Source of the DNA: Isochrysis galbana | Taxonomy: Eukaryota > Haptophyta > Isochrysidales > Isochrysidaceae | Direction: 5' to 3' | Assembly (NCBI GenBank): GCA_018136815.1 | Contig: CM030938.1 | Coordinates: 3,484,112-3,548,111 of the forward strand | Length of the DNA: 64,000 bases | Shown here: in pieces, positions 31,391 to 43,115 of the stretch | Position numbering within the stretch: the first letter of the stretch is position 1 | How the letters are laid out: the number at the start of each line of letters is the position of its first letter | Position numbers and translations under genes: made by a program | Notes under the pieces: model-generated | What the model was told of the DNA's origin: nothing | Databases searched by the model: none | What the model saw: the letters and a program-made list of their open reading frames with translations, nothing else

Positions 31391-33732
31391 ATGACACGCG
31401 TCGCCCCTAACTTCGCCGCCGACGACGCCGCACCCAACCTCACGCCCAGAAGGGACCCGCTGCCCGCCATAGTGCCTTCGGCCTCCGAGAACCTTCCCCC
31501 CCCTCTGCCTCCCCCTCCTCCTGCCCCTCCCCATGCTCCACCTCCCCCACCAAAGGTCGAGGGCTCCAGACCGCCTGCCCCGCCCCCACCCCCCGCCCCG
31601 CCCCGGCGACCCCAGCCGCCGAGAGCCCACAACGACAGCAAGATGTCCGTGCCTGCTGGTGCCGCTAATCGGCTCAAGCGGAAGAAGGCGGCGCAGCATG
31701 GGCGGATGGGGCTGCTCAAGCGGTTCCGTGCCCTGTTCAGCCACTTATCACGGAAGGGGGGAGGCAAATCGACCAATACGTCGCCAGCAAACTCGTCCTC
31801 CTCGTCCGTCTCCTTTGCACCCGGCTCGCTTGGCCTACTTTCCGGCCCACCGCAGTCAAGCGCTTCTAGCATCAAAGGGGCGCCCGCCTCCAAGTATGCA
31901 AGCGAGCGGGCGGGCCGCGAGCAGCTTGACGTCTTGGCGAAGAATCGGTTCGGTGCCGCCAAGCGATGGACCGCCTCAGGGCTGAGCGGCTTCCGAGCAG
32001 ATGGTAGCGTTCGGGACGACGGCTATAACAACGGCCTCATGGAGTCACTCGCACACGCCGATGAGCTCACTCAGCTCAGCGATGAGGAGCTCGAGCTCGC
32101 GATGAAGACTTTCAAAAAGTTCGACCGCGACCGCGATGGAAAGCTCCTCCCGGATGAGATGCTCGCCTTCTGGAAGCATATCAGTTTTCTGACGGTCAAG
32201 GACCACGCAGGGAGCCTGCGGGACGCTGGTGAGAATGAGGACGACTACATGGTGGACTTCGATGATGATGCAGTCTTCGAGACCGTCGAGGGCGACACGG
32301 AAGGCGCGATGAACCTCAGCGAGTTCATCACCGTGCTCTCCCGCTTCTCGGCGGCCGAGCAGGCTCTCGTCGATGTCGATCCAGGTTGCGATGACGACGA
32401 CGTCGAGTATCGCACGCTCCTGTCGCAGGCAGCTGCATCGCTCATGATCTGCGATGACATCTCTCCTCTGCCGAAGCACACGCTTACGAAGGCGATCAAG
32501 CTGTTCGAAAAAGCGGACGTCAAGCGCCGCGGCTCTATCCGCATGGCCGTCGCCGCCACGCGGCTGGGGCTGGACCGTGCGGATGTACCGACATCCTGCG
32601 ATCTCGACAAGAATGGGGTTCTCGACTTCAACGAGTTTGTCAAAGGCGTGCTCCCACGCATCATGCCAGGCGCGCAGCTCGACAAGGAGGCTATGTTACA
32701 GGAGCCCACGGACGAATCGAGCAGGTCAGTGGTGTTTGTCACTTCCGTGGACAGCGCGCTGTGAGCTTGACGCTCGCCGACAACTCCCCCTCCCGCCCTA
32801 ATCGCGGCTTGTGGGCGCGTGCCCCACGCCTTCCCTGCCCTCGCCCCCTCGGCCACGTGATCGCCGGTACACGAGGCTTGGAACTGGTTAGCGCGCACCC
32901 CCTACTCGCCTGCAGGTGGCCGGTCACAAACCGCTGGAACTCGGGCGAGTACCAAAGCGCTCGCAGCATCGATGACGTGGCTGCCGGCGAATACGAGGCC
33001 AAGGCCCTCACCAACCTGGCCACCGCCATGAACAAGGGCGGTCCACTTGCGCACCTCAGCCGTCACGATGTCAAGGATGCGATCCGCACGTTCAGGAAGT
33101 TCGACAAGGACGGCGATTTCATCCTCCATGGCGACGAGATGCTTGCTTTCTGGCGGCACGTGACGAATATCGGCGTCTCCTCTGTCGCGGCGACCAGTTC
33201 CATCACCGTCAACTCGGATCGGGCCATCGTGGCGCATGCCGGCAGTTTGGGGGGCATCGGCTTAGCCTCATTCATTGAAATGCTAGAGCGCTACGCTGCG
33301 GCCGAAAAGGCGCTCACGCAGCGGCTGGATGCGTCCAGGGATGATGAGCTGGAATACCGTTCAATGCTTGTAATGTCCGCCCCATCGCTTTGCCTCTTCG
33401 ATGCGATATCCGCTTCAACGCAAGACACGATGGAGCGCGCACTCTCAGCCTTCAAGGTCGCCGATGAGTCACGCTGCGGTGCTGTCAAGTTTGAGATGGC
33501 CCGGGTCCTGTTTGGCGTAGAGATTAGTGAAGGCGATGATGCCGACGGTAACGTCGTGATCGACTTCAACGAGTTCATGAAGTTTGTGATGCCGCGTGTT
33601 GATGCAAAAATGAAGAATCAAGCTCAAGACAAGATGTCTGCGGCTCGCCAGGCGCGCGAGCTGCGCTCAAATGCGCGACGCGTCCAGACTGAGATTCGGC
33701 GTGGCTCCGTGCGAGACGAGGCAGACTCATGA
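31391..33732 (+). CDS. Four-EF-hand calcium-binding protein, internally duplicated, two exons
   Basis: Exons 31391-32724 and 32916-33732, GT-AG intron 32725-32915 (191 bp), phase 2, joined as DESSR|WPVTNRWNSG; 716 aa. Residues 35-80 are a Pro-rich run, followed by a basic stretch (RLKRKKAAQHGRMGLLKRFR). Four canonical 12-residue loops are visible: DRDRDGKLLPDE (about 246), DLDKNGVLDFNE (about 405), DKDGDFILHGDE (about 507) and DADGNVVIDFNE (about 652). Loops 1 and 3 share the context FKKFD/FRKFDK...DEMLAFW(K/R)H, and loops 2 and 4 share DFNEF(V/M)K, so the protein is two tandem ~300-residue halves. The intron falls between the halves. It is likely a Ca2+ sensor or buffer; no enzyme domain, signal peptide or membrane segment is seen. 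Confidence 0.8.
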
Positions 33733-36155
33733 TTTTCCATCTGAGACCCTTGCCACTTGATGTTCCATCACCAACGAATCCGTTGCGGATTCTGGGCATG
33801 CTGAAGCGTTGCCGACACGCCACCCATTCATTTATTCGTCCCGTGCTTGTCTTTATCGTCCTGCGGGATTACCCACTTCGCGACGGCGCCCTCTACCACT
33901 CAGTCTTTTCGGATCTGTCGTGTGCACGATGCAGCGGCTCGCGTTGTAGCCTTTCGTTGCCGCCTCTCTCGCGCAGTGGCACATTAGGGGATGGTCGAAG
34001 TGCCGATTCGGAGCTCTCATTCATTCACCCGTGCCCAAACGGATGTTGCGTGGGCTAGGGAGCGAATCATCACAGAGACGACAAGGTCCCCATGCACCGC
34101 GATTCCTCCGTTCCATCGCGGAGTAGGAGTCCCGTATACTTTCTCCACCATCTTCTTGTTTCGCAACTGGCAATGTCGGTGGCCGCCGAGTAGGCCTCTG
34201 CGAGTTGCTTAACATTCTGCTTACGGGCTTGATGAAAAATCGAGGGTCCCCCGGTTGCCATTAGTCGCCATACGTACGGTTCTTTATGTGTTGTTTGCGG
34301 CGATTCGTAGGGCGGTCAAACACTCTCCTTTGAAAACCTGGGGGAGGGAGGGGGCTGCATATTTTGACCGCGGGCAGAATCCGTGAGGAATGCCCCCGGG
34401 CAGGGTACAGGGGCTTTTTAACTATTAGTGTCGCGGGTAGGGAGGGTTCATGCGCCCCCCTTCCATCTTTTGTACTTCCCGCCACTAGGTTCCCCCGCGC
34501 GACTCCCTCTCGGTCGCCACGCTCCGGTCCCCCTCTCCCCTTCCCTGTATCGCGCCTTCATTCCGTCCACCCCCATAGGTCTTCCCGCGCGACTCCCTCT
34601 CCGTCGCCGCGCCCCAGTTCCCTTCTCCCTCACGTCGCCCCGAATCGGTCTGTCCTCCCTCACCCTTCCCGTCCCTCCCCGAGTGCTTCCTTGAGTTTCC
34701 GGCCCCCTTTTGTCTATCTCTTTCCCGCGCAATTCCCTTTCCCCCCGCGCGTGATATCTTCCCCCAGTGTCTTCCGTCCGTACGCTCAGCGCTGTCGCTC
34801 GAGCGCTCCGTGTCCCCTTCTCGTGTCCCTCCTGCCCTCGTCCTCGCTCCGTGCTGTCGCATGTCGTCTGGGAGCGCCCGCTCGTCCTCGGCCCCCTTGT
34901 CGCGTGCTTCCCCCGCCCCCGGTAGCACGCATCCCATCCCACTGAGAGGCTGTATTTCACATGTTACATACATCAGCCCCTCCACCTCCATACGCTCCAC
35001 AGCCACAACTCCACTCCTCTCACAACAATTAGTAAGGGTTGGGCTGATTTTTTGACCGTGGCGCGATGCCCAATGAAAAAGCTCCGGGGTGGGGCTACCT
35101 GACGCTTCGAAAATCTTCGCCAAGAAATGGTGCGATCCGCCCCCCCTCTCCCCTCTCCCCCCCCTCCGTTACGCGCACTCACGCTCTACCCGTAAAAGAA
35201 TTGGCGGTCGCGCCCGCGGGAGGATCGCTTCCTTTTTATCTAAGCTACATTCGGCATTTGATTTCCGCCCGATGCAGCGCCGTGTCGGGCTGCCGACAGT
35301 CCGACCACCCCCTGACCCTCTGGCATCATTGCCCGCGCAGCCCACCCAGCTCCTCACAGCGCGCGCACGCGGCTACCCTGGCTACCAGAGGCACCCCGGA
35401 AACCGAAGAAAAAGGAACGAAGGGGGGCAGGTAAAGTGGTGGGGGGAGGGAAGTTAAGGGCGGTGTCAGCAGTGAAGGGAGATCCCGTCAATAGTAGGGG
35501 TATAGCCCAGATTCTTAAGAGGCTTTTTTACATATAGTCTATAGCTCCTTGTCGCGAACCCCGCATAGGTAAGAAACTTCTCACATTTTAATGAATATGG
35601 AGAAGCCCTACACTCGTGTAGGTTTCACAACAAATGGCCCGAGAGTAGGGTGTCACCGCCCTATGTAGCGCCAGCATAAATGAAAGCGCCCGAGCGGGAG
35701 CGAGTTCGGTGAGCCATGGCCTCGTACTATGGCCCCTTGGTGCCCCCTGTGAGGCTTTTGTGTCGCATCCGTCAGAGGTGTGTCTCAACCCACACCCCAT
35801 TGCGTTCCATCCTGTGTTTGTCACAGTGCGCAACGAGCTACGACTTCCAAGGCTGCACATGTCCATAATCAAGGAGGAGACACGGGATGATGTAATTTGC
35901 ATCTGCATGGAGCATCACCCAAACGCTGGGGTGAGTGGTCGCTTCGCCATATATACGCCGAGGATGAGGCTGCATGTGGTCCGAATGTGAGGAGAGCCAC
36001 CGGTCATCAAGCGCTTGCTTGGACTCTCGAGCCATTGAGTGAGCGGGGAGTTGGAAGGGGGTCTGCACGCACCCGTGAGGATAAGGATAGCTCGGTGGGT
36101 GTTTGGATGCCCAGATCGGCATCATATTTCACACCGTTTGCAGGTCAAGGGCCGC
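33733..36155. other. Intergenic, no gene supported
   Basis: 34490-34680 contains an imperfect ~105-bp tandem duplication (CCCGCGCGACTCCCTCTC-GTCGCC in both copies) in a C/T-rich context running to about 34930. 35400-35460 is purine-rich. 35580-36150 has mid GC and short frames only; part of it is probably 3' UTR of the minus-strand bestrophin-like gene. Confidence 0.35.
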
Positions 36156-37478
36156 CTAAACGTGTTTCTCCCTCAAGTTCCATCCCTTTCGGTGTTGTTT
36201 CTCGATGGCGACCATGTGAAGGCGCGCCTCCTCGGCGATCTCTGCCACGCGGATCGTGTCGAAATGGCCTGCATACTTAGCTTTGGTTGCGAATGGGTCC
36301 TCGAGGCCAACAAGTAAGTTCACTAGACCCGAAACCGCGAGCTGCACGGCGACAGCGAAAATAACAGCCAGCGCGAATCCTGGCTCGCCCAGCTTTTTGC
36401 CTCCCGCCTGTTCGGCGAGGTCGGCGTAGTACGGGCCATACATGAAAGGCATCAGCAGCACGTAAACTCGTGAGAAGGCGCGGAAGATCTGAGGGGTGCG
36501 GTACTCCTTAATCATGGTGAGTTGATCAAAGGCGATGCCCACCTGCGACACGTATGAGTCGAGACGGTGCGCTTCCCCACCATTCAGGCCGCGCGCCTTC
36601 AGCTCTTGCACCATTGCCTGCACCCGCGAGAGGTGCCCATCGAACTGGAGCTTGAGCTCAAGCGCTACGGCCTTGCGTTCGAGCAGGTTGCGGTCGGCAC
36701 CAAAGAGGCCAAGCGCATGGCGCGCCCTTGTGTAGCGTGAGTGATCCAGGTAAGCGACTAGGGAGCCGAGCAAGGAGCTGTACAGATCATGGTAGTCGGC
36801 GCGGGCCTCAGGCTGATCAAGGAGGTCTATCAATGGGACGAGCTTGCCAGCCCCGTTCTTGACCACCCATGTGTGCTTTGCGCTCCACAGCCTCGTCATG
36901 AGGGCAGTGATGGTGCCGAGGAGCTGGAGCGCGCCTTCACGCCTGCTGAAGGCCCAACCGATACATTGGGAGATGGGGAAAATGACGGCCATCGATACCA
37001 AGTTCCAGTCAAGACTGGCGGCGACCGTGTCGAGCGCATTGTCGTTGCAAAAGACGTAGACCGAGACAACGCTGAGGCCGACGCCGAGGACGGCGTCGTA
37101 CGACATGAGCGCGCGGAAAGCGAGGATGAATGAGGCGATGAGATTGGCGAATGGCCAGCCGCGGCAGCACTGCGAGGAGGCAGCGCGCTGGTGCGTCACC
37201 TCGCTCTGGAAGTCGACCTGCGCGAGCGCGCTCAGGTCCTCGACGAAGGGCTTGAGGAGTGACATGCGTCCGGAGGTAGTCATGTCGTTGACGGCGCTGC
37301 TCAGCTCGGTGCCCGGCGAGAGCCCCTTGCGCCTGTAGGCGATCATCGCGGGTGAGTCGTACGCAGGCGCCGGCTGCTCGCCAAAGCCAGGGAGCAGGGC
37401 GAGCCAGCGGCGGCATTTGCCCGGCCGTCCGCCCGTCGTGTCCATCGTGCGGTGGTGGGCGGGCTGCGGGCTGTTCAT
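36156..37478 (-). CDS. Bestrophin-like / UPF0187 anion channel protein
   Basis: 440 aa from the first ATG at 37478; the frame is open 11 codons further but without ATG. Bestrophin-family proteins form pentameric chloride/bicarbonate channels; in algae some sit in thylakoids and supply bicarbonate. The family pattern is seen in the middle to C-terminal part: early membrane pair (FANLIASFILAFRALMSYDAVLGV, SVVSVYVFC), a helical region with LFGADRNLLERKAVALELKLQ, then IKEYRTPQIFRAFSRVYVLL, MPFMYGPYYADLA, a further membrane segment (FALAVIFAVAVQLAVSGLVN) and the conserved acidic cluster LLVGLEDPF. No clear plastid leader is present. The single exon overlaps nothing; the upstream minus-strand flank is a long CT tract (plus-strand GA). 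Confidence 0.7.
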   Translation of the reverse strand: MNSPQPAHHRTMDTTGGRPGKCRRWLALLPGFGEQPAPAYDSPAMIAYRRKGLSPGTELSSAVNDMTTSGRMSLLKPFVEDLSALAQVDFQSEVTHQRAASSQCCRGWPFANLIASFILAFRALMSYDAVLGVGLSVVSVYVFCNDNALDTVAASLDWNLVSMAVIFPISQCIGWAFSRREGALQLLGTITALMTRLWSAKHTWVVKNGAGKLVPLIDLLDQPEARADYHDLYSSLLGSLVAYLDHSRYTRARHALGLFGADRNLLERKAVALELKLQFDGHLSRVQAMVQELKARGLNGGEAHRLDSYVSQVGIAFDQLTMIKEYRTPQIFRAFSRVYVLLMPFMYGPYYADLAEQAGGKKLGEPGFALAVIFAVAVQLAVSGLVNLLVGLEDPFATKAKYAGHFDTIRVAEIAEEARLHMVAIEKQHRKGWNLREKHV

Positions 37479-37919
37479 GCGAGGAGGGCGGGGATGCAGG
37501 TGGGGCGGCACGTGCGGGGAAAGCAGAGGAGGCGTGGAGGGGTTGGGAGAGGGTGGGATGAAAAGCTCCGGCGGGGCTGGCCAAGAGGGGGAGGTGCAAG
37601 GGAGAGGGAGGAGGGAGGGGGGAGGGAGGAACGGGGGGGGTGGGGCGGCGGAGAGAGTCTCTGTTGACGAGACGATACTTTAGAGTGGGGAAGGAGGCGG
37701 GGGAAGAGAAGAATATTGGATAGATCTAGAGCAGCGAGCTCTGGACCATCATAGAGCGAGTGGGAGAGAGAGGGGGGGGGGGCGCAAGGAGCGAGGTAGG
37801 ATCCGAGGAAAGAAGAAAGGGAAGAAAGAGAGAGAGGGGGGGAGAGGGAGGGAGGAGGGGAGACTTGGAGGAGGAGGACACAAGAAGAGAGCGGAGAAGA
37901 GGAGACCAGAGGAGAGAGA

Positions 37920-37953
<34 letters not shown>

Positions 37954-37960
37954 TGGAGCG

Positions 37961-37993
<33 letters not shown>

Positions 37994-38072
37994 TGGAGCG
38001 GAGAGAGAGAGAGGGAGAGGGAGAGAGAGAGAAGAGAGAATGAGAGAGAGAGAGAGGGGAGAGGGAGAGAGA

Positions 38073-38107
<35 letters not shown>

Positions 38108-39700
38108 CAGAGCGCGAGCGAGCCCCCCCCCCCCTCCCACCCCACCCCCCCTCTCTCTCTCGCGTCCACAAACTGCGGTCCTCGCCCCCCGTCGTCCCGC
38201 CCTCTTTCCTTCCATCTCGATGGAATTCTCGCGATACAAATATAATGTACCCTCCGTCTCCATGGTATTCTCGTGGCCTGTACTCCTCACACAACGAGAG
38301 GGGTTCGTTGTTGTTCTCTGCTGCGGGTCTGTGTTCCATCTCTCACGCCACACCTATCCAGCTCTACTCTCCAGTACTCCCCTTGCCTTTCCCTTGTAGA
38401 CAGACGCCCCTCACCCGCCGCGCGATCGTGGGAAGCGGCGCTCCGCGCGTCTCTGTGCCTCACCGCACTTGTTGTGGGAGGGAAGGAGGGGCGGGGGCGG
38501 GGGCGGGAGAGGCTCGCTGGGGTTTGGGGAGAGCCTCGACAACCCGGCGAGGCCGGCGCCCATCGGACGAGAGCCCCAACATCTCTACCCACTCACTCGT
38601 CGCCTGCTGCCACCGACCCTGGCGAGGGCACCATCGCCGTCGACGAGGAGGAGACGGGAGTCATGGGTAAGTTAGAAGGGACATGGTGCATGGTCTGCAA
38701 GTTAAAAGGGTAGGGCGTATGGGTTCACGTTGACACGCCCTCGTAGAGGGCCCATTACAACAGCTTGGGCAAGGTGTTAACCCATCTGGCCTCTTACAAG
38801 TGTTGACGCAGGGCACACAACAAGTGTTGACACGGTGTTGACGCACTTCCACTTGTCATTGTCATTGCTGCGCGGTTGCTGGTTCTGCTTGCTTTAGCTT
38901 TAGCGGGCAGCGCGGCGGCGCGCGCGAGGGAATGCGCGGTCAAATGACAAAATGTCTATCGGGACGCGCGCGAGCGCCGCCTCGTCGCTGCACGCGGGGC
39001 CGCGCAGGTGGAACGCGCAGGTGGCAGGCGACGCGCAGACGCGCAACGCGAGCGTCGGCCGGTCGCGCGCAGCGAGCGCGACGAGCAGGCGGTCGGTCAA
39101 CGCCGTGAAAAGCGCCGGGTGAGGGCCTACCCGCTGCCAGTTTATGCGCGAGTGTGTGTCATAGGGGTGTACAACCTGTCTATGCGCGTGTGTATTATGT
39201 GGATCCCGATAGTCTCGTGAATCCGCCGTGCGTGGGTCCGTTTACTAAGCGGTGTGCATCAACGTAGCCCATCGCGTTCATCGCCAGCTGGTCCCGAGCG
39301 CGAGCCCGTTTCTGGTTGCTCTGGCAAATCGCAAATCTCTCGATAACGCAGGGCACCCCGCCCTCCGCGCGGCCCTCACTCCTCACTCGCTCACTCGCTG
39401 TCGGCCCTCAGACGCCTCAATGACGGCGCCGCGGCTCGAGGATCTCGATCACGATGTTAAAGTATGGACGACCGCCAATCCGCCAATGGCCAATGGCAAT
39501 GGCTGCGCGTACTGCGCTTTCCGTCCTCGCGCACCGACAAACACGCCCGAAACCGAGCTATGGAAGTATGGTACAGGCGACGGAGCTCACAACTCGGTCG
39601 CCTGCCAACCGTACATCCGTTTTCTCTGCGAAGGAGGTTGCGGTAGCGGCGAGTGCGGCACTGATCATGAGGTCCACCACCGTCTCCGTACGATGGTTGA
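37479..39700. other. Intergenic with long GA/CT microsatellites; possible gene fragments
   Basis: 37800-38125 is an almost pure purine tract with (GA)n and an internal ~48-bp repeat containing AGATGGAGCGG (about 37950-38003), followed by a C tract. A coding-like stretch ending in a strong donor (ATGG|GTAAGT) lies near 38600-38665, but no partner exon was found. On the minus strand 38900-39118 reads DRLLVALAARDRPTLALRVC..., with codon-like GC bias, perhaps a gene fragment. 38730-38850 has repeated GTGTTGAC motifs. Confidence 0.35.
37800..38125. repeat. GA-rich microsatellite/minisatellite
   Basis: Purine tract over 300 bases with (GA)n runs and two copies of a ~48-bp unit containing GAGATGGAGCGGAGAGAG (about 37950-37967 and 37988-38005). 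It is upstream of the minus-strand bestrophin-like gene. Confidence 0.9.
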
Positions 39701-39718
39701 TGGTTGATCTAAGATGTC

Positions 39719-40945
39719 GCGTAGGTACCTAATACCTACGGGGGTTTCAGCCTTGACCTTGACCTATGCATAGTACTATGCATAATACTACGCAAATGCC
39801 ATAGGTACTACGGAGGCTCGGGCCGCCTCGATGGCCGTAGAAGCCTGCGTAATATGAGCGTAGGTACTCCAATATGAGATATGAGCGTAGGTACTCCGTA
39901 GTGCCGTAGGTTGCGTAGTTGGTGCAGGTATGGCACCTCGTGGCCCAGCCTCAGGTATGCCGCGATGCGCTTGCTTGCACTCACTTGCTCCGCATGCATC
40001 AGGGTGCGAGCACGCTTGGTCCGTAGAAGGGTGGATCCACTCAAGGAAGAGGAATAGGCTCGGCCAAAAGACGGTCGACCGCTTGATGCGGGCGCACACT
40101 AACCTTCTTCTGAAGAGCCAGTTGGAGTGTTGGGAAAACAAGGCGTTGCCCTGGGACATTGAGATGATCCCCGAAGAGTTTGAAGATATCGATGATGGCA
40201 CGTGAGTGTGTCTTACTCTTACTGCAGCCTGCAGTCAGCTGCTGATAGGTTGGGTCTATGTCTCTATGATCATGATCTATGATGTCTCTGAGTGTTTGAA
40301 AGCTCCTGAGGAGAGAGAAATAGAGAGAGGCTGCTCTCTTTCTCTTACCTGCTAACATCACTATAATTATGTCGCATTCGCGAATCGACACTCTCGTTTC
40401 CGTTATGTACGCAGGCGCCGGCTGCTCGCCAAAGCCAGGGAGCAGGGCGAGCCCGGGGGGGGAGTACGAGGGGGGAAGGGGGAAGGGGGAGGGCAAAGGG
40501 CGAGGGGGGGGAAGGGGGGGGGGGGGTGAGTTCTAATTCTATATACATTTCACGGGGCAATTGTAAAAAAAACAACCAAACCTGAGGTTGCAGCCTCTTA
40601 GGTATACAGTCGAAGCCCATCAGCACCTCCGAAGTCGTCTCCTCCGCCGCGCCTGCCGCCGGCATGCCTCCCTCCTCATTGCCCTCAGGCCCTATGGGCC
40701 ACTCCAATTCGTCAAATTATTATAAGAGGATGCGCGGTAGGTATACAGTCGGGGCCCGGGTGACGGTGCGCGCGCGCGCGCGCCGCGGCGCAAAATTCAG
40801 CATTCAAAATCATAGTACCTATGGTGATTGGTCTGGCATACCTACAATAAGGTGACTACCTATGTACTACGGAGGTACATAGGTATTGACCCTACGACCC
40901 TACCTATACCATACCTATGGCATAATACCTCCGTAGGTACCTATG
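39719..40945. mobile_element. Probable degenerate hAT element bounded by TAGGTAC-rich ends
   Basis: Both ends are rich in GTAGGTACC/TACGGAGG motifs in inverted orientation (39722-39910 and 40845-40945), with a shared TAGGTACCTA core in the outermost ~20 bases. Between them lies the C-terminal end of a hAT transposase (see 39930-40205) and purine/homopolymer tracts. I could not find a clean 8-bp target duplication, so the borders are approximate. Confidence 0.45.
39930..40205 (+). pseudogene. hAT transposase C-terminal remnant
   Basis: The frame reads LAPHASGCEHAWSVEGWIHS followed by RKRNRLGQKTVDRLMRAHTNL and LECWENKALPWDIEMIPEEF. This is the hAT dimerisation domain pattern (A-S-x-x-CER-x-WS...IHS-K-RNRL...L...H-N-L), with CEH in place of CER. 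Everything N-terminal of this domain is missing and the 5' part of the frame is not transposase-like. A dead fragment. Confidence 0.65.
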
Positions 40946-41239
40946 AGACAACTTAGTGGTTGATGGTTGTTCTCCGTCCGACCCACGACCCAGTAGGCAG
41001 TAGGTCGTCGGCGGGGCCCACACCCGCGCTGCTACCCCGCTACCTGGCCCGGGTAGTGGGCCTGAACGCCACCACCGACAAAACATCGATCCGAAATCAC
41101 CGAGTACTTCTACGACCGCTTCCGGGCCCCATCCCGTTCATCAGGTTTCGGACGATACTTTACACCGGTGTCTAGCGTCAAACCTGCGCACAAAAAGAAA
41201 TCTCTGACGGAAAGCAGATTTGGCGCCGGCTGCTCCGCG

Positions 41240-42364
41240 ATGGCGGGGGCGAGCGACGAGGAGCCGCTCTGCTGCTGCGAGTACTGGAATCGGCGGGGCG
41301 AGCGCGCCCACTTCTTGGGCTGCTGCTGCGAGTGCGAAGCACTTGACCAGACGGCGGACGCGCTCATTTCGGGCCGCCGGCCGGCTGCCGATAAGCTGGA
41401 CGAGGTACTGGCTGAGCTGGACGACCGGCTGCGCCTGCCCACGCCAGGCGGTGCATGGCACATCGGCCTGCCGAGGGCGGTGCCTTGGGCCCTGCTCCCG
41501 CTCCTCCTCCTCATTGGCTCGCTCTCGGCGTGCTGCCTGCTGCTCGCGGCTGCCGCACTGCTGCCTTCCATCTTCTGGTGGCACTCGCGCACAATCAGAC
41601 TGCGCCACCGCTCGCAATTCCTGCTCTCGTGGCAACTGGCCTCCCTGACGTGCGAGGCGACGGTCATTTTCCTGCTGCTCCCCTCTGACCGTGGCGGTAG
41701 CACGCTTTCATTTGGTGCGGCCGCCATCGCGAGCCTCGTGCTGCTAGCAAGGTGCAAGCTATGCAACGTCTCGAGCACTGCCGGTGTGGCCGACAGCGTG
41801 GGCGCCACTTCGCGCGCAGTAGTGTGCCCGGTGAGCGGGCTCTGGGTGCCTCGCTACGACCACTATTGCGCTTGGGTCGACGAACCCATTGGGGCAGCGA
41901 ATCACCGGCCCTTTCTGGCGTTCCTCGTCGCCATGATCCTCACATGCGTGCTCGGGATGCACGCGCTCCTCCGCCTCCGCCCTAGCTCGGCGAGCTGGTT
42001 CGAGATGATCCGAGACAACCGTTCCTCCCTCTTCCTCGCTTGCTTCGTCTACGGCGGAGCGGTTGGTGCTTGCGTCATCGGTCTCCTTGCGCATCAGCTA
42101 TGGCTGCTCGCGCGCGGCACGACCACGTACGAGGACAGGCGGCGACGGCGACAGCCTGCCCGCTTGGTGGGCGCAGCTGCTTGCGACTGTTCCGTGCGGC
42201 TACGCGAATTCTGTAACCAGACGGCGCCACTCCTTGGGCGACATCGTCATGCTGCGCATCGGGCCGGATCGGACAAGATGCTTAGGACGATACAGGAGGC
42301 GGCAGATCCGGCCGCTGAGGGCCGCTTCACATCTATGGCGATAGCCAAGGCCATGACCAAGTAG
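41240..42364 (+). CDS. DHHC-family protein palmitoyltransferase, ZDHHC23-like
   Basis: 374 aa from the first ATG in the frame. The N-terminus LCCCEYWNRRGERAHFLGCC and CECEALDQ resembles the Cys-rich start of the ZDHHC23/11 group. Membrane segments: PWALLPLLLLIGSLSACCLL, SWQLASLTCEATVIFLLL, AAIASLVLLA, then after the catalytic loop PFLAFLVAMILTCVLGMHAL and LFLACFVYGGAVGACVIGLL. The catalytic Cys-rich loop is degenerate: RCKLC (about 171), then VPRYDHYCAWVDEPIGAANH with Cys210. The motif is DHYC, as in yeast Akr1, and the later conserved Cys (NCIG) is replaced (DEPIG). The TTxE motif is present (TTYED). So transferase activity is plausible but not certain. It would act in Golgi, plasma or endomembranes. 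No intron seen. Confidence 0.7.
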   Translation: MAGASDEEPLCCCEYWNRRGERAHFLGCCCECEALDQTADALISGRRPAADKLDEVLAELDDRLRLPTPGGAWHIGLPRAVPWALLPLLLLIGSLSACCLLLAAAALLPSIFWWHSRTIRLRHRSQFLLSWQLASLTCEATVIFLLLPSDRGGSTLSFGAAAIASLVLLARCKLCNVSSTAGVADSVGATSRAVVCPVSGLWVPRYDHYCAWVDEPIGAANHRPFLAFLVAMILTCVLGMHALLRLRPSSASWFEMIRDNRSSLFLACFVYGGAVGACVIGLLAHQLWLLARGTTTYEDRRRRRQPARLVGAAACDCSVRLREFCNQTAPLLGRHRHAAHRAGSDKMLRTIQEAADPAAEGRFTSMAIAKAMTK

Positions 42365-43115
42365 TAGAACAGCACTAGGAGACTGCACAGGTGCTGCGAG
42401 TGCATCCATGGCTACGGGTCTCTCTGCGCTACCGCCACCCATCCAAACACACGTCGAGCATTCCCGTAGTTTGGATAGTGCTTGCGCTTGGTTGCCACGT
42501 GATGCGTGGAGCGATTGAACGTTACTCACTTATCTTGCTGGCCATACTTATATCGCAACGACCGCCAAACCCACTTGATGGCGATTCATCATGAGACGCA
42601 CCGGCAGTTGATGGCAGATGACGCGATGGCACGTGCTAGTGCCGCCTCGAGACCACAAGATCACAAGGATCAATCCATGTTGTGGAGCATTGTCTCCTTC
42701 AGAGAGCGGATAGCAGCTTGGTGTTGAGGAGAACCATATGGGACGAAGAGGTTGAAGCGTCATGCTCATACATCATACTACTTAGAGAGCTATGGATGAG
42801 GACCGCTCGATGTCAGTTTGCCGCGCCGACCCCTCTGGCTCAACCGCATTGGCAGATTGCGGTGGGATTGGGCGGGGGGGGGGGGTACGGGGGAGGGAGC
42901 GCGAAGGCCGGAGGGAGAGAGCCCCTGAATGACGATGTACTCACACAGCTTACGACAGCTTGCGCACACGCAACACACACAACACGCAAGACATGATATC
43001 TTTTATCTTATTCAATAATAAGCCGGCCACGGTCAGTCTTTGTATACACTGCTCTTGCTACTTCCGCACCTCCCCTGGGTGTCCAAGTCCAAGGTCGCAG
43101 TAGATCGTAGATCAT
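42365..43115. other. Intergenic, no gene seen
   Basis: Probable 3' flank of the DHHC gene, then mid-GC sequence with a G tract near 42875 and ACACAACACAC runs near 42965-42990. The right end borders the repeat-A foldback element. Confidence 0.35.

Noticed and set aside
30318-31394. Pro/Arg-rich frames upstream of the EF-hand gene
   Set aside because: Composition follows the purine and C tracts; no conserved motif.
35066-36317. Plus-strand frames of 90-127 codons
   Set aside because: No domain, no start or splice context, partly antisense to the bestrophin-like gene.
37475-38399. Several 150-290-codon frames on both strands
   Set aside because: Artefacts of the GA/CT tract; repetitive Ser-Leu or Arg-Glu composition.
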